Origin: Methylobacterium jeotgali
GTDB taxonomy: Bacteria; Pseudomonadota; Alphaproteobacteria; Rhizobiales; Beijerinckiaceae
Direction: 5' to 3'
Assembly: GCF_022179345.1 (NCBI RefSeq)
Contig: NZ_BPQR01000062.1
Location: forward strand, 1 to 64,000
DNA length: 64,000 nt
Part shown: in pieces, positions 26,557 to 36,369 of the stretch
Layout of the letters: each line of letters starts with the position of its first letter
Numbering within the stretch: the first letter of the stretch is position 1
The notes under the pieces: generated by a model
Seen by the model: only the letters and a program-made list of their open reading frames with translations
The model's database searches: none
Told to the model about the DNA's origin: nothing
Position numbers and translations under genes: made by a program

Positions 26557-26877
26557 ATGATCGGACCATTCCAACGCCTTCCCGGCTCCTCGGACGGCTG
26601 GAGCGACGCCACGGGCGGAGCCTGGCTGCTGCCGATCTCGGACGGGCCGGAGCCGGCTGTTCAGCCGCGCGTCGAGACCGACGGCGTGGCACTCGCCGTG
26701 CGGCAGGCCGCCCGGCCCCTGTTCCTGGCGGCGAACGGTCTCTGCCTCGCCCTGGCGCTGCTCCTCGCGGCGCAGACCACGACGGGCTTCATGAGCCCCG
26801 GCGCCTCCTCGGTGAGCGCGGTCCAGACCACGGCCCCGACCCTGAAGCCGGTTCTCGCCTCGGTCGACCCGACCTGA
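26557..26877 (+). CDS. small hypothetical protein with one membrane segment
   Basis: This 106-residue protein has a polar N-terminal half (GGAWLLPISDGPEPAVQPRV) and one hydrophobic helix, LFLAANGLCLALALLLAAQT. A short Thr/Ser/Pro-rich tail follows. GGAGG lies about 10 bases upstream of the ATG at 26557. No family was recognised. It is convergent with the DUF502 gene. Confidence 0.6.
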   Translation: MIGPFQRLPGSSDGWSDATGGAWLLPISDGPEPAVQPRVETDGVALAVRQAARPLFLAANGLCLALALLLAAQTTTGFMSPGASSVSAVQTTAPTLKPVLASVDPT

Positions 26878-26917
26878 CCGGCATCTGGGGGCACGTGGCA
26901 GGGCTCCGCCCGCCGCG

Positions 26918-27718
26918 TCAGGGCTGGCCGGGGGCCGGCTTCGAAGGTGCCTCGGCGGCCTGAGGGACCTCGCCGGCGCTCTTCATCGCTCCGGCCATGG
27001 CGTGCAGGCGAGCCTGATGGTCCTCGGGCTGGATGACGCCCGCCGACATCACGAGCTTGGCCGCGTCGTCGACGCTGATCGCCACCTCCACGATCTCCGA
27101 GCGCGGCAGGTAGAAGAAGAACCCCGTGGTCGGGTTCGGCGCGCAGGGCAGAAAGACGCCGACATACTCGTGCCCGCCGCCCTCGGCGCCTCCGCTCCCG
27201 TTCGGCAGCACCTCCTGCACCTCGGGCGCGGCCGGCGCCGAGAGGAACACCACCGACCAGGTGCCCTTCACCGGGAACTCCACCAGCCCGACCGTGCGGA
27301 ACGAGGTGCCGTTGGCGGAGAACAGCGTCTCGAAGATCTGCCGCAGGCCCCGGTAGAGCCCCGAGATCACGGGGGTCCGGGCGAGCAGCACCTCGCCGAA
27401 CTCGATCACCGAGCGACCGACGAGGTTCGCCGTGAGGAAGCCGAGCAGCGTCACCGCCAGGAAGGCGATGACGAGGCCGATGCCGGGCAGCGAGAACGGC
27501 AGGTAGTGGTCCGGCAGGTAGCTCGCCGGCACCCAGGGCTTCACCCAGCCGTCGATGAGCGCGATGAACCACCAGGTGATGTAGATGGTGATCGCCAGCG
27601 GCCCGGCGACGATGATGCCGGTGAGGAAGTAGGTGCGCAGCCGCCCCCGGGCGCTCACCCGCGGTCGCGGCGCGGTCGCGTCCGGCTCCGGAACCGGCGG
27701 CGGGATGACTGGCGTCAC
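26918..27718 (-). CDS. DUF502 family membrane protein
   Basis: This 266-residue protein is predicted to have two transmembrane helices: LRTYFLTGIIVAGPLAITIY and LPGIGLVIAFLAVTLLGFLT. The family block around RTPVISGLYRGLRQIFETLF follows. A soluble part with VFLPCAPNPTTGFFFYLPRS and a Pro/Ala-rich tail ends it. DUF502 proteins are conserved membrane proteins of unknown role. The GTG at 27718 has GAGAGG six bases upstream. A GTG at 27724, or a longer upstream frame, is possible but less supported. Confidence 0.85.
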   Translation of the reverse strand: MTPVIPPPVPEPDATAPRPRVSARGRLRTYFLTGIIVAGPLAITIYITWWFIALIDGWVKPWVPASYLPDHYLPFSLPGIGLVIAFLAVTLLGFLTANLVGRSVIEFGEVLLARTPVISGLYRGLRQIFETLFSANGTSFRTVGLVEFPVKGTWSVVFLSAPAAPEVQEVLPNGSGGAEGGGHEYVGVFLPCAPNPTTGFFFYLPRSEIVEVAISVDDAAKLVMSAGVIQPEDHQARLHAMAGAMKSAGEVPQAAEAPSKPAPGQP

Positions 27719-27927
27719 GGACACCCTCTCATGCGAGACCCCGCCCGGACCCTGCGCGCCCGCGGCAGGGTGCCCTGCGGCGGGGAATCCGTAAGGCGAG
27801 GCTTCGGGACCGCACAGGTAGTCGCTCGAACGGCCAGGCTCAAGCCGGGAGGCATGGGTCCCGGTCATGCTTCGTTAACCCTGTCCCCGCGATGGTCCCG
27901 GCCCGTTCCAAGACCGGCGGACGCACC

Positions 27928-28617
27928 ATGCGCAGGCTCCTCCTCCCTTCGCTCGCCACCCTGCTGCTGGCGCAGCCGATCCTCGCGCTCGCCCAGTACG
28001 GGTACGATCGCGGCGACCGGCCCCGGCGCGACGCCTACGAGGAGGACGAGGGCTACGGGCGCCGCTCCCGCGACCGCTACGACCGCAACGACGGCGGGTA
28101 CGACGATCGCGGCCCGGACCGCCGCTCCGGCGGCTACGAGCGCCGCGACGATGACGGCCGCGGGGACAGGGGCGGCTATGGGCGCGGCCCCGACCGTTCC
28201 GGCGACGATCCCCGGGGCCGCGGCGGCGGGGTTGTGCCGAAGACCGATCCGGAGGCTGGCGCGGCGCCCCAGCGCGCGGCGCTCTATGCCGGCACGCAGG
28301 CCGGCTGCAACGCCAGCGTCGTCACCACCGATCCCCGCTACGCGGGCTGCGCCACGCGGCCCATCGGCGCCACCACCCCGACGCCCGGCGGACGCGCCCT
28401 CTATGTCGGGACCGCGCCGCGGGTGAATGCCGGGGTGGTCAGCACCAACCCGCGCCACATGAACGGCCCGACCCGTCCGATCGGCTATCTCCGGGCGGGC
28501 GCCGGCGGCACGCCGCTCTTCGTCGGGGTGCAGGCCGGCTGCAACGCCGGCATCGTCAGCGACAACCCGCAGCACCTCAGCTGCCCGACCTCGCCGATCG
28601 GCTCGACGGCGCCCTGA
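27928..28617 (+). CDS. secreted protein with RGG-like region and three tandem repeats
   Basis: This 229-residue protein has a signal peptide (MRRLLLPSLATLLLAQPIL, cleavage near ALA). A charged Asp/Arg/Gly/Tyr-rich region follows to about residue 105 (RDRYDRNDGGYDDRG and similar). Then come three tandem units of about 40 residues: GTQAGCNASVVTTDPRY..CATRPIG, GTAPRVNAGVVSTNPRH..PTRPIG and GVQAGCNAGIVSDNPQH..CPTSPIG. Units one and three carry paired cysteines that the middle unit lacks. No known family was recognised; it is likely periplasmic or surface-exposed. Confidence 0.75.
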   Translation: MRRLLLPSLATLLLAQPILALAQYGYDRGDRPRRDAYEEDEGYGRRSRDRYDRNDGGYDDRGPDRRSGGYERRDDDGRGDRGGYGRGPDRSGDDPRGRGGGVVPKTDPEAGAAPQRAALYAGTQAGCNASVVTTDPRYAGCATRPIGATTPTPGGRALYVGTAPRVNAGVVSTNPRHMNGPTRPIGYLRAGAGGTPLFVGVQAGCNAGIVSDNPQHLSCPTSPIGSTAP

Positions 28618-28703
28618 CAGACCGGGTCGGCACCCCCGCACGGCTCGGACCGGCGGGACGAAGACGCTTCGGTGCCGGGCCCCGTCCGGTCTATGGAGGG
28701 CGC

Positions 28704-29198
28704 ATGTTCGGTACCTCCCTCGGCTCGGCGCCCCTCGACAGCGTCGCCCACATCATCCAGGTCGCGCTCGCCCCGGCCTTCCTGCTGTCGGCGCTGGCCA
28801 CCCTCTTGAACGTCTTCTCGACTCGTCTCGGCCGGGTCGCCGACAAGGTCGACGCACTCTCCGCGAGCCTGACCGGCAGCGACCGGGACGAGGCCGCCCT
28901 TCTCTCCCGGCGCCTCGCCTATCTGCGCCGGCGCTCCCTGGTGCTCGACATCGCCGTGGTGCTCGCCTGCCTCGGCGCCGTGATGACCGGTGTCGCCGTG
29001 CTGACGCTGTTCGTGGGGGCGCTGCGGGACGCGGCGACGGCGACCGTGCTCTTCGCCTGCTTCGGCGCCGCCCTGGTCTGCACCGTCGCCGCCATCCTCG
29101 CCTTCCTGGTGGAGATCCTGATGGCGGGCCGGGGCGTGCGCCTGGAGGCCGCCGTCAAGCAGGACAAGGTGGAGGCGCGGGCGGGATCCGGACGGTGA
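28704..29198 (+). CDS. DUF2721 family membrane protein
   Basis: This 164-residue protein has three predicted membrane helices. It begins with SVAHIIQVALAPAFLLSALA and has FSTRLGRVADKVDAL, typical of DUF2721. A charged cytoplasmic stretch (SRRLAYLRRRSLVLD) leads into the second and third helices. The role is unknown. It starts 86 bases after the repeat protein and has no evident link to it. Confidence 0.85.
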   Translation: MFGTSLGSAPLDSVAHIIQVALAPAFLLSALATLLNVFSTRLGRVADKVDALSASLTGSDRDEAALLSRRLAYLRRRSLVLDIAVVLACLGAVMTGVAVLTLFVGALRDAATATVLFACFGAALVCTVAAILAFLVEILMAGRGVRLEAAVKQDKVEARAGSGR

Positions 29199-29466
29199 CG
29201 ACCTGCGAGCCGGCGGCCTCGGCCCCGTGCGGAACGTCGAGGGCCGTACAGAGACGAGACATGTGTGGCGGGAATTCACCGATCAACCGGTTTCTACGTC
29301 TGCGTAACGGACCTTTCGATCGACGGGCCCGTTGAACATCGATTTAGAATAGATAAAAAACACATTTCTTGCGTGGAGATACTGTTCACGGGCATGTGAT
29401 CTCCCGCCGCCCGCGGGATGTCGGGCGGCGCGAGAACGCGCCCCGCAGGGCGCCCACGGACCCGCC

Positions 29467-31794
29467 ATGCCCGATCTGGATCCCCGCCCCGCCCTCTCCG
29501 CCGCGGCCCGCCGCCGCTGGCTGTCCTCGACGATCCTGTCGGGCATCGTGCTGGCCTGGTCCGGCGCTCCGGCGCTCGGCCAGGGGGCCGGAGAGGTGAC
29601 GCTGGACACCCTCGCGGTCGAGGGCGCGGCCGGCCCGGCGAACGCCGTCGCCGGGACCGGGCTCGGCGGGCCGCAGGGACCGGTGCCGGGCTACGTCGCG
29701 AGCCGCAGCAGCGTCGGCACCAAGACCGACACCCCGATCCTGGAGACGGCGCAGTCGATCTCGGTCGTCGGCCGCAAGCAGATCGAGGACCAGAACGCGC
29801 TCACCATCAACCAGGCCCTGCGCTACACGCCGAGCGTGACCACGGAGCAGCGCGGCTCCTCCGGCGCGACCCGCCTCGAGCAGTTCTACATCCGCGGCTT
29901 CTCCGCCCCGATCTATCTCGACGGCATGCTGCTCCCCGGTGGGCGCGACGCCTTCCCGACGATCGACCCCTTCCGGCTCGAGCGCATCGACATCATCAAG
30001 GGCCCGTCCTCGATCCTCTACGGGCAGGCCGGCCCCGGCGGCATCGTCAACCTCGTCTCGAAGGTGCCCCGCTTCGTCCAGCACGGCGAGATCTTCGTGC
30101 AGGGCGGCAGCTTCAGCACCGTGCGCGGCGGCGTCGACGTCGGCGGCCCGATCCCGTCGAGCGGCGGCCCCGGCGCCGACCAGTTCGCCTACCGCATCAT
30201 CGCCGGCGGCTGGGACGCGGACGGGCCGGTGCGCACCACCCGGATCGAGCGCGCCTTCATCAACCCGAGCCTGACCTGGCGCCCCTCGCTCGACACCAGC
30301 CTGACGATCATCGCCAACTACCAGCGCGATCCCTATTCGGGCTACTACGGCGCGCTGCCGGGCAAGGGCACTCTGTTCCCGTCGAACTTCGGCATCGCCA
30401 ACGGCCCCCTCGGCCGCCTGCCGCGGGACTTCTACGACGGCGACCCGAACATCGAGCGCTCCGACCGCACCCAGGCCTCCGCGCAGTACATCTTCGACCA
30501 CCGCTTCGACGAAGGCCTGCGGGTCCACTCAACCGGCCGCTTCCTGCGCACGCTCGGCGACTACCGCAGCCTCTACGACAGCTCGGCGAACAACTTTAAC
30601 TGGGCCGGCCGCTTCCTGAACCGCCAGGTCGGCGGCACCAACGTCGCGGTCGACGCCTTCACCACCGACAACAACCTCGTCGCCAAGTTCGGCACCGGGA
30701 TCTTCGACCACACCGTGCTCGTGGGGCTCGACCACCGCACGCTCTACACCAAGACCTTGAGCGGGCCCTTCGAGAACAGCCAGAACCTGGACCTGCTGAA
30801 CCCGGTCTACGGCCGGAACATCGCCTTTCCGGCCTTCACGGCGCTTTCCGACATCACCGCCCAGCAGACCGGCATCTACTTCCAGGACCAGATCAAGTTC
30901 GACCGCCTCGTGCTGACGCTCGGCGGCCGCTACGACTGGGCCCGCCAGTCGGGGCCGACGCGGACGCTGGCCACCGGTGCCGTCTCGACCCAGGACGCCC
31001 CGGCGGAGGCCTTCACCGGCCGCGCCAGCCTGCTCTATCTCTTCGACAGCGGGGTCGCGCCGTATGTCAGCTACTCGGAGGCCTTCGAGCCGATCGTCTC
31101 CGGCCTGATCTACGACGGCCGCCCCGACACCGGCCGCCTGCCCGATCCGATCACCAGCCGCCAGTTCGAGGCCGGCGTGAAGTACCAGCCGCCGGGCACC
31201 GACATCCTGCTCACCGCGGCCGCCTTCGACATCAAGCGCCAGAACGCGCTCTCGCCCGATCCGATCAACGGCACCCGCTTCTCGGTCCAGACCGGCGAGG
31301 TCAGCGTGCAGGGCGTCGAGTTCGAGGCCCGCGCCAACCTCAGCGAGAGCCTGACGCTCGTCGGCGGCGTCTCGCTGATCGATGCCGTCAACTCCGCCGG
31401 CACCAACACCACGGTCAACGAGACGACCCGGCAGACCGTGCTCCTGCGCGGGCTGCGCCCGGCCCAGGTGCCGGACACCACCGTGTCGCTGTTCGCGGAT
31501 TACCGCTTCCTCACCGGTCCCCTCGCCGGGCTCGGAATCGGCGGCGGCGTGCGCTATCTCGGCGGATCGCAGGGGGACGCCGCCAACAGCTTCCAGGTGC
31601 CGGCGAACTACGTCCTCGACGCGGTCGCCTCCTACGATTTCGGCTACCTCGACGCGACGCTGAAGGGTATGCAGCTTCAGCTCAACGTCCAGAACCTGCT
31701 CGACGAGCGGTACGTGCAGAGCTGCGTCTTCCAGGCGTGGTGCTACTACGGCCTGCCGCGCACGGTCTACGCGACCATGCGCTACCGCTGGTAA
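29467..31794 (+). CDS. TonB-dependent siderophore receptor
   Basis: This 775-residue outer-membrane receptor has an N-terminal signal (WLSSTILSGIVLAWSGAPAL) and a TonB-box-like TLDTLAVEG. The plug domain has DTPILETAQSISVVGRKQIE and YIRGFSAPIYLDGMLLPGG. The beta-barrel ends in an aromatic residue (ATMRYRW). The pattern is that of FhuA/FoxA-type ferric-hydroxamate receptors. The ligand cannot be told from sequence. An ATTTAGAAT word (29342–29350) upstream resembles one half of an iron-control element. A PepSY membrane protein follows. Confidence 0.93.
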   Translation: MPDLDPRPALSAAARRRWLSSTILSGIVLAWSGAPALGQGAGEVTLDTLAVEGAAGPANAVAGTGLGGPQGPVPGYVASRSSVGTKTDTPILETAQSISVVGRKQIEDQNALTINQALRYTPSVTTEQRGSSGATRLEQFYIRGFSAPIYLDGMLLPGGRDAFPTIDPFRLERIDIIKGPSSILYGQAGPGGIVNLVSKVPRFVQHGEIFVQGGSFSTVRGGVDVGGPIPSSGGPGADQFAYRIIAGGWDADGPVRTTRIERAFINPSLTWRPSLDTSLTIIANYQRDPYSGYYGALPGKGTLFPSNFGIANGPLGRLPRDFYDGDPNIERSDRTQASAQYIFDHRFDEGLRVHSTGRFLRTLGDYRSLYDSSANNFNWAGRFLNRQVGGTNVAVDAFTTDNNLVAKFGTGIFDHTVLVGLDHRTLYTKTLSGPFENSQNLDLLNPVYGRNIAFPAFTALSDITAQQTGIYFQDQIKFDRLVLTLGGRYDWARQSGPTRTLATGAVSTQDAPAEAFTGRASLLYLFDSGVAPYVSYSEAFEPIVSGLIYDGRPDTGRLPDPITSRQFEAGVKYQPPGTDILLTAAAFDIKRQNALSPDPINGTRFSVQTGEVSVQGVEFEARANLSESLTLVGGVSLIDAVNSAGTNTTVNETTRQTVLLRGLRPAQVPDTTVSLFADYRFLTGPLAGLGIGGGVRYLGGSQGDAANSFQVPANYVLDAVASYDFGYLDATLKGMQLQLNVQNLLDERYVQSCVFQAWCYYGLPRTVYATMRYRW

Positions 31795-31819
31795 GGGATC
31801 GCGGACAGGGAGCGCCCGC

Positions 31820-33364
31820 ATGAAGCAGGGATTCCGCCAATCGATGGCCTGGCTGCACGGCTGGGCGGGGCTGGTCGTCGGCTGGATCCTGTTCGCCGTC
31901 TTCGTGACCGGGACGGCGAGCTACTACCGCGAGCCGATCTCCCGCTGGATGCGGCCCGACCAGGCGCCCCACGCGGTCTTCGATGCCGCGGCGCTTGCCC
32001 GGGCGGCGGATGTGGGGGGCGCCTACCTCGCCGCCCACGCCGCGGGCGCGCGCAACGCCTTCATCGGCCTGCCGAGCGCCGACAGGCCGGTGCTCGACGT
32101 GTTCTGGCGGATGCGGCCTGGCGAGACCCCCGGCCGCGCGAGCCTCGACCCCGAGACCGGGGCGCCGGCCAAGCTCCGCGACACGAAGGGCGGCGATTTC
32201 TTCTACCGCTTCCACTTCGAGCTGCACATGGCGCCGATCTGGGGGCGCTGGGTGGTGGGCGTCTGCGCCTTCGCGATGCTGGTGGCGCTGATCTCCGGCA
32301 TCGTCACGCACCGGCGCATCTTCGCCGACCTCTTCACCTTCCGGCGGGACAAGGCCGCCCAGCGCAGCTGGCTCGACGCGCACAACGTCACCGGCGTGCT
32401 CGCCCTGCCCTTCCACCTCATGATCACCTACACGGGCCTCGTCACCCTCGCCCTGATGTACATGCCCTGGGGGCTCGACGTCGCCTACAAGGGCGACCGG
32501 CAGACCTTCTTCGCGGAGACCGGCCAGATCATCGCCCCGCGTCCGCCCGCCAAGCGGCCGGAGCCGCTGACGCCCCTCGGCCCCCTCGTGGCCCGCGCCC
32601 TGGAGGCGATGCCGGGCGAGACCCTGGAGCGGCTGACGATCCTCAATCCGGGCGATGCCAACGCCACCGTCACGGCGGTGTTCGAGGAGCCCCACGGCCT
32701 GACCCACCAGCACCCGCAGATCGCCTTCGACGGCGTGAGCGGCGCCGAGATCGGCCGCGTCGGGGCGCTGCAGCCGGCGGCGCGGACCTACACCGTCTTC
32801 GTCGGCCTGCACGAGGGGCACTTCGCCGGGCCGGTCCTGCGGGTGCTGTTCTTCCTGTGCGGCCTGCTGGGGACGGGCATGGTCGCCACCGGCCTCGTGC
32901 TTTGGACGGTCTCGCGCCTGCCCAACGATAAGGCGACGCGCGCCGGCGAGCGGCCGGGCTTCGGACTGCGCCTCGTCGAGATCCTCAACGTCGGCACCAT
33001 CGCCGGGATGCCCGCCGGCATCGCGGCCTACTTCCTGGCCAACCGTCTGCTGCCCGCCGGCCTCGAGGGCCGGGCCGACTGGGAGATCCGCGCCTTCTTC
33101 GGGGTCTGGGTGCTCACCGCCCTCGCCTGCGCCTTCCGCGCGCGGCGCCGGGCCTGGGCCTCGGGCTTCGGCCTCTGCGCCGCCCTCTACCTCGCCGTGC
33201 CGATCGTCAGCGCGGTGATGCTGTGGCAGCCGCCCTTCTCGGGAAGCCCGCTCTTCGTCTGGTTCGACGTCGCCATGCTCGCCCTCGCCGCCGTCTTCGC
33301 GCTGGCCGCCCGCAAGATCGACGGCGCCGTCGCCGCCCGGCGCGGCCGCCACGCCATGGCCTGA
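31820..33364 (+). CDS. PepSY-associated membrane protein, PiuB/iron-regulated type
   Basis: This 514-residue protein has membrane segments at the N-terminus (LVVGWILFAVFVTGTASYYR), around residue 150, near 195 (LPFHLMITYTGLVTLALMY), and several more in the C-terminal third. Histidines in FYRFHFELHM and LPFHLM may bind haem, as in ferric-siderophore reductase-like members. It starts 25 bases after the TonB receptor, so the two form an iron-uptake operon. Inner-membrane reduction or release of iron from the siderophore is the likely role, by inference. Confidence 0.88.
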   Translation: MKQGFRQSMAWLHGWAGLVVGWILFAVFVTGTASYYREPISRWMRPDQAPHAVFDAAALARAADVGGAYLAAHAAGARNAFIGLPSADRPVLDVFWRMRPGETPGRASLDPETGAPAKLRDTKGGDFFYRFHFELHMAPIWGRWVVGVCAFAMLVALISGIVTHRRIFADLFTFRRDKAAQRSWLDAHNVTGVLALPFHLMITYTGLVTLALMYMPWGLDVAYKGDRQTFFAETGQIIAPRPPAKRPEPLTPLGPLVARALEAMPGETLERLTILNPGDANATVTAVFEEPHGLTHQHPQIAFDGVSGAEIGRVGALQPAARTYTVFVGLHEGHFAGPVLRVLFFLCGLLGTGMVATGLVLWTVSRLPNDKATRAGERPGFGLRLVEILNVGTIAGMPAGIAAYFLANRLLPAGLEGRADWEIRAFFGVWVLTALACAFRARRRAWASGFGLCAALYLAVPIVSAVMLWQPPFSGSPLFVWFDVAMLALAAVFALAARKIDGAVAARRGRHAMA

Positions 33365-33372
33365 GGGCGCCT

Positions 33373-33402
33373 CCCCGCATCCTGCGATCACAGGATGCGG
33401 GG
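33373..33402. terminator. perfect 12-bp hairpin between convergent genes
   Basis: CCCCGCATCCTG (33373–33384) and CAGGATGCGGGG (33391–33402) are exact reverse complements around CGATCA. It lies 9 bases after the PepSY gene stop and before the convergent dehydrogenase stop. Its GATC content makes it a possible member of the dispersed palindrome family serving as a terminator. Confidence 0.6.
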
Positions 33403-33425
33403 ATCCCGGGTCCTGGAGAGGGCCG

Positions 33426-34283
33426 TCAGATGAAGGGCTTGCCGCCCGTCACCGGCACGGTGGCGCCGGTCACGTAGCTCGCCTCGTCGGAGGCCAGCAT
33501 CACGTAGACCGGAGCGAGCTCGGCGGGCTGGCCGGGGCGCTGCATCGGCACCTGGCTGCCGAAGCTCTTCACCTTCTCCGCCGGCATCGTCGCCGGGATC
33601 AGCGGCGTCCAGATCGGGCCGGGGGCGACGCAGTTCACGCGGATGCCCCGCTCCGCCAGCATCTGCGCGAGGCCGCCGGTGAAGTTGTGGATCGCCCCCT
33701 TCGTCGTCGCGTAGGCGAGGAGCTGCGGGCTCGGGCTGTCGGCGTTGATCGAGGTGGTGTTGATGATCGAGGCCCCCGCGCGCATGTGCGGCAGCGCGGC
33801 CTTCGTCAGGTAGAACATCGCGTGGATGTTGACGGCGAAGGTCGTCTCCCACTCCGCGTCGCTGATCTCCTCGGGCGACGAGAAGGTCGCCTGATGGGCG
33901 GCGTTGTTGACGAGGACGTCGACCCGCCCGAACGCCTCCACCGCCCGCTCGACGATGGCCCGGCAGTGGCCCGCGTCGCTGATGTCGCCGGGCACCAGCA
34001 CCGCCTTGCGCCCGGCCTCCTCGACGAGGCGGCGGGTCTCCTGCGCGTCCTCCTCCTCGGAGAGGTAGGAGATCAGCACGTCGGCGCCCTCGCGGGCGAA
34101 GGCCAGCGCCACCGCTCGGCCGATGCCGGAATCGCCGCCGGTGACGATCGCCTTCTTGTCCGCGAGACGGCCGGAGCCGCGATAGCTGTCCTCGCCGTGG
34201 TCGGGCCGCGGGTCCATGGCGGCGGTCGTGCCCGGCATGGGCTGCCGCTGGTCGGGGAACGGGGGTCTCGGGAAGTCCGGCAT
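33426..34283 (-). CDS. short-chain dehydrogenase/reductase, stress-protein (YghA/YdaD-like) group
   Basis: This 285-residue SDR has an extended N-terminus rich in Pro/Asp. Its cofactor motif is AIVTGGDSGIGRAVALAFAR, with NNAAHQATF and the catalytic Ser in INTTSINADSPSPQLLAYAT. The YxxxK motif is in YATTKGAIHNF. The long leader and DSGIGRAVALAFAREGADV place it with glucose-dehydrogenase-like general-stress SDRs. The substrate is not known. It is probably NAD(P)-dependent and cytoplasmic. Confidence 0.87.
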   Translation of the reverse strand: MPDFPRPPFPDQRQPMPGTTAAMDPRPDHGEDSYRGSGRLADKKAIVTGGDSGIGRAVALAFAREGADVLISYLSEEEDAQETRRLVEEAGRKAVLVPGDISDAGHCRAIVERAVEAFGRVDVLVNNAAHQATFSSPEEISDAEWETTFAVNIHAMFYLTKAALPHMRAGASIINTTSINADSPSPQLLAYATTKGAIHNFTGGLAQMLAERGIRVNCVAPGPIWTPLIPATMPAEKVKSFGSQVPMQRPGQPAELAPVYVMLASDEASYVTGATVPVTGGKPFI

Positions 34284-34371
34284 CGGCTCGCCTCTCGCTC
34301 GGGGTCTCTCCCCAGGGCAACCGGCGAGCGGCCGGATCGATCATTCCCCCGTTCGCGTCGAGAGGCCGCGC

Positions 34372-36198
34372 CTACTCGACGGTGACGGACTTGGCGAGGT
34401 TGCGGGGCTGGTCGACGTCTTTCCCCATGAAGACGGCGGTGTGGTAGGCGATGAGCTGGATCGGCAGGGCGTAGACGAGGGGGGCGACCGTCGCGTCGAG
34501 ATCGGGCATGGTCAGCGTCGCGAGCGTGTCGAGCCCGTGCTCGGCCGCGCCCTTGGCGTCGCCGATCAGGATGATGCGCCCGCCGCGCGCGGCGACCTCC
34601 TGCATGTTCGAGACGGTCTTCTCGAAGACCCCGTCATGGGGGGCGATGACGATCACCGGCACGCTCTCGTCGATGAGCGCGATCGGCCCGTGCTTGAGTT
34701 CGCCCGCCGCGTAGCCTTCCGCGTGGATGTAGCTGATCTCCTTGAGCTTCAGGGCGCCTTCGAGCGCCATCGGGTAGCTGGTGCCGCGCCCGAGATAGAG
34801 CACGTCGCGGGCGCGGGCGACCTCGCGGGCGAGCCCCTCGATCTCGCCCTCCTGCTTGAGCGCCTCGGCCATCAGGCCGGGCACGGTGATGAGCGCGTCG
34901 ATCAGCGCCCGCTCGCGCTCCGCCGTGAGCGTGCCCCGTGCGCGCCCGGCGGCGATGGCGAGGCAGAGCAGCACGGTGAGCTGGCAGGCGAAGGCCTTGG
35001 TCGAGGCGACCCCGATCTCGGGGCCGGCGAGCGTCGGCATCACCACGGAGGATTCCCGGGCGATGGTCGAGGTCGGCACGTTGACGACGCAGAGCGTGTG
35101 CTGGCCTTGGCTTTTCGCGTAGCGGAGCGAGGCCAGGGTGTCGGCAGTCTCGCCGGACTGGGAGATGACGAGGGTGAGCCCGTCCCGCTCCAGCGGCGCC
35201 TCCCGGTAGCGGGCCTCCGAGGCCACGTCGATCTCGACGGGGAGCCGGGCGATCTGCTCGAACCAGTAGCGGGCGACGAGACCCGCGTAATAGGCCGTGC
35301 CGCAGGCGGTGATATACAGACGGTTGAGCTTCCCGAAGTCGAAGGGCAGCGCCTCGGGCAGCACCACCCGGCCCTCGGCGAGGTCGACGTAGTGGCTGAG
35401 CGTGCGGCCGACCACCTCCGGCTGCTCGTGGATCTCCTTGCCCATGAAGTGGCGGTGGTTGCCCTTGTCGATCCGGTAGGCCTGGGTGGCGATGGTCTGG
35501 CGCGGCCGCTCCACCGCCCGGCCGTCCGCATCCCGGATCTCGGCGCCCGCGCGGGACAGAATCGCCCAGTCGCCCTCCTCCAGGTAGGTCAGCTCGCTCG
35601 TGAAGGGGGCGAGCGCCAGCGCGTCGGAGCCGAGATAGGTCGCCCCCTCGCCGAAGCCGATCGCCAGCGGCGCCCCGTGGCGGGCCCCTATCAGCAGGTC
35701 CTCCCCGCCGGCGAACAGGAAGCCCAGCGCGAAGGCGCCGTGCAGGCGCGGCAGCGCGGCGGCCACCGCCTCGACCGGCCCGAGGCCCCCGTCCATGAGG
35801 TGGCTGACGAGCTGCGCCACGACCTCGGTGTCGGTCTGGCTCTCGAAGCGCACCCCCGCCGCCTCGAGCTCCGCCTTCAGCTCGCGGAAGTTCTCGATGA
35901 TGCCGTTATGGACCACCGCCAGCCGCTTCGTGGCGTGGGGGTGGGCGTTGGTCTCGTTCGGGCGCCCGTGGGTGGCCCAGCGGGTATGGCCGATGCCGAT
36001 CGCCCCCGCCAGCGGCGCCTGCGCCAGCTTCGCCTCCAGGTTGACGAGCTTGCCCTCCGCGCGCCGCCGCTCCAGGCGGCCGTGCTCCAGCGTCGCGACG
36101 CCCGCGGAATCGTAGCCCCGGTACTCGAGCCGCCGCAGGGCCTCCACGAGATGGCCGGCCACGCCCTCGCGCCCGACGATGCCCACGATGCCGCACAT
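34372..36198 (-). CDS. glmS: glutamine–fructose-6-phosphate aminotransferase (isomerising)
   Basis: This 608-residue enzyme makes glucosamine-6-phosphate, the first step of UDP-GlcNAc synthesis. Cys2 follows the start (MCGIVGIVGREGVAGHLVEA), with RLEYRGYDSAG and the N-terminal glutaminase features GHTRWATHGRPNETNAHPH. Two SIS domains follow (ITACGTAYYAGLVARYWFEQ; LGRGTSYPMALEGALKLKEI). The C-terminus ends LAKSVTVE. AGAGGAAC precedes the ATG. It lies after glmU on the same strand, so the pathway is clustered. Confidence 0.97.
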   Translation of the reverse strand: MCGIVGIVGREGVAGHLVEALRRLEYRGYDSAGVATLEHGRLERRRAEGKLVNLEAKLAQAPLAGAIGIGHTRWATHGRPNETNAHPHATKRLAVVHNGIIENFRELKAELEAAGVRFESQTDTEVVAQLVSHLMDGGLGPVEAVAAALPRLHGAFALGFLFAGGEDLLIGARHGAPLAIGFGEGATYLGSDALALAPFTSELTYLEEGDWAILSRAGAEIRDADGRAVERPRQTIATQAYRIDKGNHRHFMGKEIHEQPEVVGRTLSHYVDLAEGRVVLPEALPFDFGKLNRLYITACGTAYYAGLVARYWFEQIARLPVEIDVASEARYREAPLERDGLTLVISQSGETADTLASLRYAKSQGQHTLCVVNVPTSTIARESSVVMPTLAGPEIGVASTKAFACQLTVLLCLAIAAGRARGTLTAERERALIDALITVPGLMAEALKQEGEIEGLAREVARARDVLYLGRGTSYPMALEGALKLKEISYIHAEGYAAGELKHGPIALIDESVPVIVIAPHDGVFEKTVSNMQEVAARGGRIILIGDAKGAAEHGLDTLATLTMPDLDATVAPLVYALPIQLIAYHTAVFMGKDVDQPRNLAKSVTVE

Positions 36199-36369
36199 GA
36201 AAGGTTCCTCTGGGTCTCGGGGAGCCGCCGAGCAAATGCCGGACCGGGCCTTGTCTGCCCGCAGGCCGGGGGTTCTGTACAGGAACGGCACAGGTCCGGG
36301 CCAGCCTCGCGTGACCGTCGGATGCATCGGCCTTGAGAGGGCGCCTGAGCCGGGCCGCCTAAACCCGCA

